DNA of 64,000 nucleotides, taken from Apus apus. Taxonomy: Eukaryota > Chordata > Aves > Apodiformes > Apodidae. This document shows, one piece after another, positions 33,043-45,010 of the stretch. The DNA is taken from assembly GCF_020740795.1 (NCBI RefSeq), contig NC_067301.1, forward strand, positions 1,736,001 to 1,800,000, written 5' to 3'. The notes under the pieces were generated by a model that was given only the letters and a program-made list of their open reading frames with translations, did no database searches and was not told the DNA's origin. The first letter of the stretch is position 1. Every line of letters starts with the position of its first letter. Both the position numbers and the translations under genes were made by a program.

Positions 33043-35462
33043 CACGGGTTTAGCAGGGTATTCCCACCAACTCACTGAGCCTTTTATTATCCAGAGATTA
33101 TTTAATAGGTTTTTCCTGTTAAAAACTATCCTCTGACCACTTCAGCTCACATTTGCTCATTTACTGCAAGGGAATCCAGAATTTAGGTGAACACCTAAAC
33201 CAGCAACTGTCCTACAGAGAGTGGTGAAGGTATAAGACCCTGGTGGCAATGAAAAAATCTGCATCACTGGCCAGGGAGTTGCTAGAAGACTGGCCTACCA
33301 CCTGTGGTCAATAAAACTTTCCTCCTTAGATAGACTGGCTAGGAAGGATGGTTTTGTAGAAGGTACTCCTGAACTTGGGAACTGAACTTAGAATTCTCCA
33401 TGTGGTGCTTCTATGAACTGCTGGCCTGAGTCTAAGAACAGTCTGAACCACATGAGAAGAGAGTGTGATCTGTACTTCTCTGGTGGTGTTAAGGCTTCTT
33501 GAAGATTCTAGTTAAAAAACAAACTAAAAGATGCAAAATGAGACTATCTTCAATATGGGAAAAAGGCCCTTTATCTGCATCCTTTAAGCCTTCACAAGCT
33601 CATCAACCGATGGATAGAAGACTTCCTTCCTAAAGCCTCTTTGTGACATGGTCCAGAAATGATTAATAAGGTATTAGAGGTCTTTATAAGGACTGCACTT
33701 TCACATGGATTAAAAAAATATATATATTCAGCTAGAGATTGAAAGCTATGAAGAGTTGTCTCAATAAAAAAGCTAAAAATAATGCTGTTCTACAGAGCTG
33801 TAAGATTTGCTGCTTGTCTACTGTATATATTTAAGAGAGAAAAAAAGCTACTACATTGCAGTGTCAGTTCTGGGGAGTGTATGTAGCATTTGTTTTATTT
33901 TTCTTTTTTACAATTTTGCTTTCATTGGGCAGGAGTCCAGACTTTCCATCTTCCCATTTTTCACTGCTCTGGTGGATAAGTACTCATTTTACCCTGTCAT
34001 TTTGGGATGTGTGATTACGGGAAGTATTTGCTTTCTATTCTTGCCTTCACAGCACACATGCTGGCTGCCAGTGTGTCCCCCAAGTCTGACCTGTGGGGAA
34101 TCTTCACAAACCACAGTTGAGAACACTTTGGAGAGTGGCTGTTATGCACAGGCATAAAAAGGAGCTGTGAAAAAAAAAACAAACCACCAAAACCCCTCAC
34201 TGGAGCTAACTTGCTCTCCCCTTCATATTGAGGAGCCTACAAGGACTCTGTCTCTTCCTGAGGGGCGATCTCTGGTTGTGTAAAGGCCTGGTTCTAGTTC
34301 ACTGACAGCAACAGAAATGCAACTTCCCAGCTAGTCTCAAAGAATGGTGTCTGAAGAGCTCATGTCTTAGTTGTATGGCAGTTTAGGAAGCTCATATTTA
34401 AAAAGTAGGAACTGAGTTTTTCTCACACCTGTGCAAAAATCTTTAATTTCTGCAGAATCACATCCAAAATTTAGGAACAGAAGTTAAAAGGGACTGGACT
34501 ATTTTACTTCAGACACTACCCCAGTTTAAACAAATTCATACAGAGTACCCTTTGATCAATTAATTTTGTAAAGGTGAATTTAAACTACTTTCTAGAACAT
34601 CCTACATAGCCCCTGGCATAAGTCATCATCCATTTTCAAAGATTCTTGGCTAGCATAAAAAAAATAAGAGTTTTCTCTTCTGACTCCACATTTCTTTCTT
34701 TTTATCCCTTTAATACAAAAAAATTGCCCAGATGACATTTGATGATTGAATTTATCCTAAGGAGCAAACAGTAAGGCATTTCTGGCCAGTTATGGTATAG
34801 CAAAATCAGCAACAACCTCCCAGGTAAACCCCGATCCAGAAACTTGATTTTGAAATTCAGGGAGGAAATGCAAATAATCTCACCACTTTTCTATTTCACA
34901 AAGACTGGTAAGACTTCAGAAGACCTTACTGAAACCTGCTAACTTTTTCCTGAGTTCAGTATTGAAGCTTGGCTAGCATGATGATGCAGCTACCTGGAAA
35001 CTTGCATTGAGAAAAAATGCTCAACCAATTCAACTAGTTGTGTAATCCCTGACCTCAACAATTACTCTTTTATTTCACTGTTCAGCTTGTAAATCTGTAA
35101 ATTACTCTTTGATATTGATCTGATCCTATAGATCCTTAAAACTCTGCAAATCTTCTACAAACATTGAATTTTTAACAGCCATTCTTCCTGTCTCACAATT
35201 CTATAAATCTTTAGCAGTTACTCAACAAAATCAGCTTTTCCCATTCAAAGTGATTCTGCTTCTCTGATTCTTCTAGTTGAAATCCCTCTGCTATGGGCAA
35301 GCACAAGAAGCACAAGATCATCATTATACGATACCCACTGCACAGATGGGACAAGTGAAATAAGTCACACAGAGCCAGAAACAAAGCCAAAGCCATGTAT
35401 CAATAAGGCTGTCAGCTACCTCAGTGTCAGTGTTAAAACCCTCAAATAAAGCATCCTTCTGA

Positions 35463-35484
35463 TTTTTTTTTTTTTTTTTTTTTT
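35463..35484. repeat. T22 homopolymer in SKI intron 1
   Basis: An uninterrupted run of 22 T on the plus strand, the longest homopolymer noticed in the window. No target-site duplication or attached element could be identified around it. Confidence 0.9.
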
Positions 35485-38400
35485 AAGAAACATCTGAGAA
35501 GATAGCTGAGTGTTTGTTACGCAAGGTACTTGTGTTCTGGCTCTTGGCTGATGTAACTGGAAGCCTCTTTTCCATTGGCAAAGAGTCTGTTTTGCCCTTC
35601 CAGTGGAAACTAAGAATTACAGCTTGAAAAGAACTCCCTGCCCTGTGGTTTAAAAAAACAAAACAAACCAAAACAAGTTCAATTCACTTTTCCCACTGGT
35701 TGACTAGAGCCAGTGATCAAGACTAATATAAAGTAGGTCAGGGGGGCTAAGGAGAAGGAATGGTCCCTTTTCCTCTGCTGGTTTTACTGGCACCAGCTGC
35801 CTGGGAAGCCTCGGGTGCCCTGTCAGGATGAGGGGGAGTGTGATGAACTGAGGGAGCCACAGCGTGGGCACGTGTGCCTGCACACTGCACCGGGGTGCCT
35901 GGGAAAATGGGCAGGTTGTGCAGCTGGAAGGAACTGAGGGCTCAGCTCCTGTTGTAACTGAAGCTGAGGGTAGTTATGCCATCAGATTCATCAAGGAATA
36001 TCAAGGTTTCCTCTGAACAGATTTGCTTTGCCTGTTCTTTGCTAAATTGTTTGTGGGTCACAGTTCTGGTTATTAAAAAGCCATCTGCAGACAAAACTTT
36101 CTCCTCCTATTTTCTTTGAAATGAAACAGACTCTCTTGCTGTAACTGCACTGAAGTTCCAGCTTCAAACTCTCTCCAAGGCATCAGTTCCTGCACTGTGG
36201 AGACATGTCCACTCTGCCAGCCAAGGATCTCATTCTAGTTTCAAGTGTTACATAAAAGGACAAGTATTCCCCTTGTGACTTTCACTGCTCCCAGCTCTCT
36301 GCCAGGCACGGTGTTCCTCCCAGGTACCAACAAGAGCACAACAAACCTCAGGAACCGGACAGCTCACCAAGGCAGGGAAGGGGAGAGGGTCTTTAAATCA
36401 GTGGAACACACAAGGACTTTTGGTGTTCTTTAGTCAAACAGTCCTGCAGTACCTGGGCAGGCAGCTGCCAGGCTCCAGACTGCCCCACTTCAGGTTCAAC
36501 CCCAGCTCCTCTTGTGCCTGCACAGCTCCCCAGGGCACAGAATCTGCCCTGATTCAACAGGGTGATGCAACTGAAAAGCTTCTGGCACCCTACTTTTTGT
36601 TTTTAATTACAAGCACAGGCATTTGTTAACAGAGACCTTTTTGCTCTTCAGAACTTACTCCTCTTGGGTTCATCTGATTTTCATCTCTTTTACTGTGGCA
36701 CCTTTCCCAAGCACAGGTTCCATGACTATTACAGTGACACATTAATTTCTCACTGCAGTTACAAAGTCCCATCCTGCTAGGATCTGGTGTCTTCACAGTA
36801 CATCTATGACAACATACCTGGTTTCTCCCAGACTATTCTGGAAGATACAGACTACATGTCTCTTCACAGAACTGGGAGCCAGGCTCTTGGTTTTAAAGCC
36901 CAGTTACAACAGAGTATAGGGAAAGAACTGCAGTTAGCTCAAATACATTCACAAAGCCACTGACTTAATATGACACATCACCAGTTAGTCTGAATTCTCT
37001 GTTGTAGCCAATGGACAAGGCAGTTTTTTAAACCCAAGACTGCTTAAATACACCCTCAGTGAAAGTATACTGTCAATACATTGATCGTGGATTAATTAAC
37101 TTGAAATCCTATTAAGGTCAGAAGACAGTGCAATGGCAAACCTCTAGTGCTAGTGAGACAAGCTGGTGCAAGGCTTCATTTCTCTATCCTGTTCTAGTGG
37201 AAACGACCATTTTGAGTCTCTCAAGCAAAAGACTACATTGTTGACTAAAGGAGAAGAGTAGTAACCATAGAGTTAAGGATGCTTTAGGTGCCAATACCTT
37301 TAAGTAAGATACTGAGCAAATTTAGCATCATTAAAAGGAACTTGGTTTTCCTTCATATCTTTTTCAGTCAAGGCAGGCCATTTCTGTAAGAGCACAATTT
37401 TGAGGAGTGACTTCTCACTGTCCATATATAGAAGACAAGAAAAAACTAAATCCTTTGCTTACAAAATGTTTTGAAAGCTACAGACAGGCAGATGCTTCCT
37501 TAAGCATCCGACAACTAACGTGCTTTACAATTCTAAGAAAGCCACAAGAAGCTCATCTACTTTAAGTAACAGTTATTACTTCTGAAACCTCCCCAGAGCT
37601 CCAAGGATAAAGGCAGACAACCAATTACAGACTCAGACTTTCAAAGCTTCTTTTGCTGCCTTTAGAAATAAGCATCACATGCCCTTTCCAGCAGATGCTG
37701 AGTTAAGGGGGGGTGGGTGGTTTAAGAGGGGAGGGAGGAGAAGGAATGAAGGAGAGAAGAGGACCCTTTAGTTTACTCTCTCCAGCCCTCCTCCATCAGA
37801 AAGGGTTTGCTTAGGAAAACCTTTTATGTTTCAGTGAATGACCTGTCTAAATAGAACTAATTTTAGCTAGGACATACACCATGGAGGAGTGATACACTTT
37901 GGAAAGCACTTCCGTCCTTCAAAAGGACTAGTAACACTGAGAGAAGAGATACGTTTGCAACAGTTACAAAAAAATTAAAATAACTGAGCAAAATATTACC
38001 CCCTACACGGAGTATCAACTTGAACACCAATGCTACAAGAGAAGCCTTAGCAAATTGCCTCATTCAATACATAAAAGATTGATAAAAACCACAAAATTTT
38101 TCTTTTTATCAAGATAGACTCACCTTTTGACTACAGATAAGAGATCTAAGAGGAATGTTTGTAAATATGAGAGATACACAACAATTTTTAAAACAACAAA
38201 CTATTTTGTGTAACATCAAATGAGGCAGCAAAAGATAACTTGAAGGGGAAAATGAAGGCGAAATGAGGTGGACAGGAGGGGCAAATCTGGGACACTACAA
38301 GAAGGCTTTCAGCTCTTTCATGTGATAGATATTAAGCCTTTAGGGGGAGAACTGGCTAAGCAATATTGCAGTGCAGCGTGACTGCACAGCCACATGGTTG

Positions 38401-38516
38401 TGTCTGCTACAACTTTATTAATAGAGAGGAGCTTAGAGAGGTCTGACTGGATAGAATCTATACCTGCCAACAGAATTCCTGCTTTCTCAACCTGCTGCAT
38501 CTCTTCTCATTGCCAC

Positions 38517-38533
38517 GACACCCCAGGGGTGTC
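38517..38533. repeat. Perfect 8-bp palindrome with 1-nt centre
   Basis: GACACCCC, A, GGGGTGTC. Each arm contains CACCCC, a core bound by KLF/SP-type zinc fingers, so the symmetric pair could be a protein site. That is inference only. Confidence 0.6.
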
Positions 38534-39861
38534 AGAATGCAAACAGCACCCAAAAGGGCCCACTAGAGCCAACGGCCACCTTAAGACTGGACCTTATTCT
38601 GTTAAATAAAACCCTTGAGGTATTTGCTGGCCCAAATTCATCCCTCATACCTGACAAAGCATTCAGACTTTTGTTTACACCTATTCAAAATTAAAAGGCT
38701 TTAAAAAGATTTAACTCTTGCAGCATTTAGGTCTGGGTTGGTGTATGTATAATGAGCTGTGTTTGTTGTGCCCAAATAATAAACGTGAACACCCACCAGG
38801 CATGGCATGTACTGTTTTTTTGCTCTTCTCACTTTCTTGTAACAATGCAAGTTCTATTCCACATCCCCATTCTGAGTGTATAACATACCTGACCCCTATA
38901 AAGATGGTCAAATAAATATCTGGTGACCTCACAAGTATGAAAATAGGCTTATTTGAAAGAAAGAGTATATCTTCAGGGGGTTTGGCAGTAACTTTCAATT
39001 ATTTTTAATTGCCTGGAAAATTAAAGTAAGAAAACAGTGTGGTATAAACGTTAGGGCACATTATTAAGCCTTTTTCATAACATGTTATCCATAAGCTTAA
39101 CAGACAAAAAGGGGTTTTTTTAAGCCTCGGTCATCCATTCCATATGAATGGCCTGTCTGTTCCCATACTTCCTCAAGGGGTAACTGAACTGAAATACTCC
39201 GTGATAGAAACCAGATCAGTTTGACCTGGTAGGCAATGAGAACTCCACAGAAACTTCAAAATTTGGGTTTAATTACAAACCACCACAGAACCTGGACTGC
39301 AGCCTGAGATCAGAAATACAAAGAAAGGAGTTGAGAGAAAGTTTGGAACTACAAACACCGACTTCCCTTCCCCAATTTCCTTTCCTTGAACCATGGGATG
39401 GATTTTTTGCTTATTACTGTCAACACAACTGACTTAAACTGCAAAGAAAGGAAGATTTCCAAGGTAACAGTCTAAGTCTGCCTTTCTTTCTTCTGGTGGA
39501 ATTATGCTATCACAATACTGACACTGCATCAAACACATCAACACAGAATTGAAATTCAGCCCTGGTATTGTCAGGGCTTCAAAGTCTCCTATTTTATTTT
39601 CCTCTTTTGTGTGAAACTTTGAAGCCTCAAAACCAGTTATAAGTTGAACTTTTCTAATGAAGCCTATAATGCAGTGATGGAAACACACAAGAGTTGGAGA
39701 AGTACTACATGATAAACACCATCATGAGCAGCCTAGCCAAAAGGAAGCAAGCAAAACCTTACATGAGCAGAGGTTTGTGACCTTCCATATTCTGGGCAGA
39801 GTAGAACTCTGCTGTATTTTTGCCAAAGCTATGGTACAAAATAGTTATAAATGCCTGACCC

Positions 39862-40125
39862 AAAAGGAAGGGGAGGGAGGGAAGGAAAGGGAGGGAGGGA
39901 AGGAAAGGAAGGAAGGAAAGGGAAAGGGAAAGGGAAAGGGAAAGGGAAAGGGAAAGGGAAAGGGAAAGGGAAAGGGAAAGGGAAAGGGAAAGGGAAAGGG
40001 AAAGGGAAAGGGAAAGGGAAAGGGAAAGGGAAAGGGAAAGGGAAAGGGAAAGGGAAAGGGAAAGGGAAAGGGAAAGGAAAGGAAAGGAAAGGAAAGGAAA
40101 GGAAAGGAAAGGAAAGGAAGGAAGA
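39862..40125. repeat. 264-nt pure purine tract with GGGAAA hexamer satellite
   Basis: Every base on the plus strand from 39862 to 40125 is A or G. It has three parts: an irregular GGGA/GGAA section (39862-39916), a regular GGGAAA hexamer array with 26 GGG triplets spaced exactly 6 nt (first at 39920, last at 40070), and a GGAAA pentamer array to about 40120. Frames open throughout it (Gly-Lys on plus, Pro-Phe or Ser-Leu on minus) are artefacts of the repeat. The regular array meets the G-quadruplex pattern of G3 runs with 3-nt loops, and the tract is also a mirror-repeat triplex candidate. Confidence 0.97.
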
Positions 40126-41809
40126 TTCCAGTCATTTTCTGGGCACGAGGTCCTGTGCTGCTGGCCTTTGCAGTGCAATTGTGTATTCCTGGACAATTCC
40201 ATATGTAAGTGCACCACGTACACCAGACTCAGGCAGCCCCTTAGATGCCTGCACTTGTTGCACACACTGTTATTGTTATTACCGAGAGACTAGGACAAAA
40301 ACCAGGAAGACAACTGTTTGGAACAATGGTCCAAAAAGAACCCAAACCATTTGCTTCTTGCTAAGAGAAATCCCTTTTCTTCTATAGCTCTGGAAGTCTA
40401 TGTTACTTATTATCTCTCTACAATATTGCCACGAACACCATCCCCCCAAAGGAAACAAGTCCATAAAAGCCTTTTAGCTGTGTAACCTTCACAAATCTGA
40501 CTTAAATACAGCAGGTAACAGACAAATAATGAAAATCCAAGCAAACAATTTATCCCAGTGTCATTCATCATGCCAGCACTTTCAGACACATCTGATACTA
40601 AGACTCAACACTGCAGTCTTCCAGGACTGGAAGACAGGTAGTCCCGTGGTTTGCTTTGATCTATGAAGCTCCTCTATAAGAATAATTTAACCAATCTTAC
40701 ATTGCCAGAGCTTCACTTGGTTTAAAGGATGCATAAAAGAAACACAAAAGTCTGAAAATAAAGTGACATAAGGACTTCACATATTTTCAAACCACCACAC
40801 ACTGAAGTGTCTTGTACTGAAACGCCAGAAGAAATAAATTCAACCAATCAAATGAGAAAGAAATCTGAAATCAGACTGACCACCCAGTCACTTGTGCAAC
40901 CCAACCTGAACTGTCCTGCAACTGCACCATTTATGCTGAACTTTCTCCAACAAACTTGAAATCCTGTTCTCAACAAGGCCAAGTTTAGTCAACTTCTGTA
41001 ACAAACAGCCGAGCCATTATTGTATGGAAACAAAATACTGCAAATGGAACAGGGAGTGGAGTTAAAGCAGCAAATTTCAGGAGGAGGGAACAGAAAATTC
41101 TTTTAAATACTGAGTAAAATCCCAAACCTTTAATAAAGAATACAGAATAATTCTGTGGGAGAGAATTTTATCATTTCAACTGCTGCTGCTAAAGTAGAAA
41201 GAAAGAACTGTTGAAAACCAGGCAAATAATGCCTGACTCAGCTGTTCAGGGTAGCAGCTGTCCTGAAATCCTCATTGGAGGGAACAAGCCAGGAGGTCAC
41301 GGAAGTCATGATTATTTGGAATGAAGAGGGGAAACAATAGGTTGGGGCCCTCTGTCTTCTTGCCTTTCTGATGTCTTTTGTTAGCTGTTGCTTTCCTAGA
41401 ATAGGTGGCTGGCCGTATTCTAGGCAGACCTGGGTTTGGTTTGTATATGCTTTTTCTCCCCTGCAGCTTCATAATTTAAAAAAATGTTTAAAGTCACATC
41501 CCCACCTGCCCTGTATTTATGAGTCTGCTTTGCACACAGCTCTCCCAGTTCTCTCTCACTGACCAAGGAGGCAGTTGGAGGCTTTAAGATCTTCAGCAAT
41601 GGATAATACACCTCAGCTCAAAACAAAATATGGTCCCTTGAAATTTAGTTTTCTCAGATCCTTCTTCTCTGTTGGGTTTCTTTCCTAAGGCAAAGTTAAT
41701 GCCATGCTGCAGGAGACAGGACAACTAACAAACCTGTCAGTGTCTGAGACACTTTACAGAGGAGAAAGGGTTAGTGGAGACACTTGCTCTGTTTGCATGC
41801 AGTATTATG

Positions 41810-41830
41810 CAGGATGCTTGGAGCATCCTG
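41810..41830. repeat. Inverted repeat, 9-bp arms with 3-nt loop
   Basis: CAGGATGCT, TGG, AGCATCCTG. The arms are perfectly complementary and would form a tight hairpin in RNA or single-stranded DNA. Unrelated sequence surrounds it, and it is too short for a miRNA precursor. Confidence 0.7.
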
Positions 41831-41937
41831 AGGGCAAACAGGGCTTGTTAATGGGTCACAAAGTTTAGTGAACAAACATAGCCAAAAATTGGTTTGTTAA
41901 GATTTTGGAAACCACATGAAATAATGATTCCTGTCCT

Positions 41938-42060
41938 GCCTCTCACACTGCAGACTTGCAGAACCTTGAGCAAGTCACTTAACCCTGATCTAACTAATGC
42001 TTATGTCACCCAGGAATGCTGTGAAGCTGATTAATTTGCAGAAGAGCTTTAAAATGGCAA
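41938..42060 (+). mobile_element. MIR-like ancient SINE relic
   Basis: It contains AGAACCTTGAGCAAGTCACT followed by TAACCC, the MIR core 'ttgggcaagtcacttaacc', then GGAATGCTGTGAAGCTGATT and AGAGCTTTAAAATGGCAATC like the MIR 3' region (TGTGAGGATTAA, AAAGTGCTTTGAGAT). It is highly diverged. Confidence 0.7.
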
Positions 42061-42795
42061 TCCTTACATAAAGGTGCAGTGTAACTCTTCTGGCTTAGTA
42101 CAGCCAAAGCAGGAGTGGAAACAAGGACTTAACTGCAAAACACAGCTTCCTCAGAATTTCAGATAAAGACACGAGCAGAAAAGACTGACTTTTTATAACC
42201 AAGACTCTCATATCCTGGCTCCTATTTGTGAGTTTGAAGAGAAACAGGTCCTAATTTTCATTCTAGGATGAAACTGCTGTAGTCCTGCTGACTCAAAAGG
42301 TTGAGATGAAACAAGATAAAACAATGCAGTACCTTTAATTTAGCATTAGCAGGCAGTGGCAGCAGCTCCTTGCCTACAGTAGTACTGACAAACACAGACC
42401 CTGCTGAAAGCCACAATGCAAGTAGAATTAGGATAAATCTAAATCAGAGAAAAAACATTTATCATTTTAGGTAAGTGTGGTTTCCTCACCTTTTTTTTTT
42501 CCCCTCCATACAGTCTGAACATTGATTGACAGATTAAGGATTTTTGTTTGGTGCCATCAGAGTTGTTTAATGGGATACTTCTTGTGTTATAATCTTGGCA
42601 AAGAGACCGAGATGTATGGATTTGAATAACATCTTGAAAGGAGATTGAGTGCAACAAGAAGGTAGACAGATTAAAAGAAGATTAGAAATTCATTTGATCC
42701 CCAACTCCCAGGCAAAGCATAGTAACTCCTCCCCTTTCTCCATCCTACACATACTTGATTCCTGACACTTCATATTAAGCAGCTGAAGGCCCAAG

Positions 42796-42823
42796 AATCA
42801 AAACCCAACAATCAAAACCCAAC
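42796..42823. repeat. Perfect 14-bp tandem duplication
   Basis: Two head-to-tail copies of AATCAAAACCCAAC. A minor recent duplication in intron 1. Confidence 0.85.
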
Positions 42824-43759
42824 AAAATCCTGAAGCTTTCATTTTCTGTTTGGGACAGGTTTAATCTGTTTGCACAGGAGATGGAACTACAGTATACTTA
42901 GGTGATTTCCACTTTGGATATCCACCACCAGTAGACTTGAAACACCCTGTTGTAAAACAGTTCTATGTGATTTACATCACCACTATACTATCTGTGAGAG
43001 CTACAGCTTTCTTTTTTTCTCATGGTATCTGGCTTGGCTTGGTTTTCTCAACTGCTGTTGCTCTCAGGTTCAACAGGAGACATGTTTCTCTAAGCTGATT
43101 TCTCTGTGGCTGAGGATTTAATCAGATCAAAGTAGTGATTAAAACATGGACTAGAACCACAGTCCTTAAAGGGATAGCTGCAACATTAAGCCCTCCCCCA
43201 TTCCCTTTTAAAATCAGAAGTGAAGCAGTATCTATTTCTGGTAAATATATGCTTTTAAAATATCTTGAGAATTTGCTACCTTCTGGGTCACCTTTCCTCT
43301 AGATAGGCTGCAAAGCTATTGGTAAGTACCAAGAAATTAAGATATGCAAATGAAGTAAGGGCTGCACTTAATGTGAATACATTAACACCATCAAGACATC
43401 CTCGAAGGTGGGTTTTCTGACACTCACTTTACTCCAACACATACACTGTAAATTTTCAGCACAGCTACCTCAGACCCTGTCACTGCTCTTGACATCCTTT
43501 CCTACGGTTTTCCACTTGCTAGTTTGTAGGTCTGTGGTTCTTTTCATCCACCCAAAGACAACACGACAGCATGTTTAGAGTGGTGAGAAACAGCATAAAA
43601 AATGTAAATGGAGCAGCATTTCCACAGCCCTACCCAGAGCGAACCAAATATTAAGGCAAAAAATGCTTTTTTAGTGACAATTAATGTCAGAGATTAGGCC
43701 TAACTTTACAGCAATTTCAATCATGACCTGCATGAAGAGCCAACAAACTGTGCCATCAA

Positions 43760-43895
43760 AATACATAAGCCTTGTTCCCATCCTCATACTGCACAACAGA
43801 AGCGGGCCAAGTGACTCACTCCAGAGTGCCAGAGCCAAGGACGAAGGCTGCTGGATTCTGGCTCCTGATCCCATTCTCTAACCACGGGAAATCAC
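43760..43895 (-). mobile_element. MIR-like ancient SINE relic
   Basis: The plus strand resembles the reverse complement of MIR: CGGGCCAAGTGACTCACTCC, GAGTGCCAGAGCCAAGGACG, TGGATTCTGGCTCCTGATCC and TCTCTAACCAC. The order agrees with MIR (aagtgacttgccc, ggcagagcc, gaac-cagg-tctcctga, ctctaaccac). Confidence 0.65.
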
Positions 43896-44809
43896 TGGCA
43901 GTTTTGATGGTATTATTTTCAAAGACACAGAACAAGAACATCTTCTCCTGAACTTCCTGGAACCTCTGCATCAGGAGTACCAAGGGATATTTTCAAGTAA
44001 TGGAGATGTGTATGTTCCACTGGCAGTCAATATTTATTTGGTAAGCCTGCTTGGCAGTTTAATCCTCTCCTCACTTCCATCACTGTGACACCTTTGAGAT
44101 AGCAACTCCTTGGTATGTGGGATAACATCTTCTTCCAAGCTATTCTTGACACTCTACTCCTACTCTGCTTCTATGCATTTAACCATTTTAAGGCTGATTT
44201 GGGTCATGACTAATAGGATTAGATACTAAAATCATGTGCTGTTTGCAGTAGTCATTGTAGAGCTAAGAGGACTGATGTGGAATGCAAGTTGGGGCAGCTT
44301 TCAGGTGGGTGGGAAAGCATTCATGTTAATGTGTTCTTTCTTCCTCTTTTAAATTATAATTAATATTAAAGCTGGACAAATATCCCACCAAAAAAACCAA
44401 ACCCTCGACTTCACTCCTTTTATAGTCAATTTCTTTACTTTGCATATCAGTCTAACACCAAAATCTCTAACAAGGGGTGATGAAGTGGTTTTCAAGTACT
44501 GCTGAGAGTGAGTAGGGACACTGAATAAATAAATGCCAATAGACTAATTTTAAGATCCACTGAATGAAACCAGGTATGCTTGTTTGTTTGTTGTTGTTCT
44601 TTTTTTTTAATCTGGGGACACAGACCGAGGTTTTGTGCAAAATTCACTGGTTATAGCTACTTTAATCTCAGCCTAGCTAATGTGAAGGGCATGTGCCCTT
44701 CTCATGGGTATGTCCAATAACCATTTCTTGCTTTCACAGAAAAAAACATTAAAACAGAAAACAACCCCCTTCATCTCACTTCTAATATTTGGAGAATGTC
44801 TGTTTATCT

Positions 44810-45010
44810 GCTTTAGGGCGAGAGTAATAGCTACAAAGGCCTGAAGGTCAGGATTACTGTATTTTCTTCCTGGCTCTGCTGCTGATGTTATTTGAATGGC
44901 TTTAGGTAAATCAAATAATGCATACGTGTCATTAAACTACATTAGTGTAAACAGCATCAAAATTTCTAAACGAGTTTGAGATTTTCAAATAAAAGGCACT
45001 ACAGAAACGA
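44810..45010 (+). mobile_element. MIR-like ancient SINE relic, nearly full length
   Basis: In sense order: GGTCAGGATTACTGTATTTT, CTTCCTGGCTCTGCTGCTGA, TTTAGGTAAATCAAATAATG, GAGTTTGAGATTTTCAAATA and AAAGGCACTACAGAAACGAG. This parallels the MIR body and its 3' tail (tttgagatcctcagatgaaaggcgctatagaa). The centre is eroded. Confidence 0.65.

Noticed and set aside
39759..40387. Long frames of Gly-Lys, Pro-Phe and Ser-Leu repeats on both strands
   Set aside because: They are open only because the GGGAAA satellite has no stop codon in any frame. Not genes.
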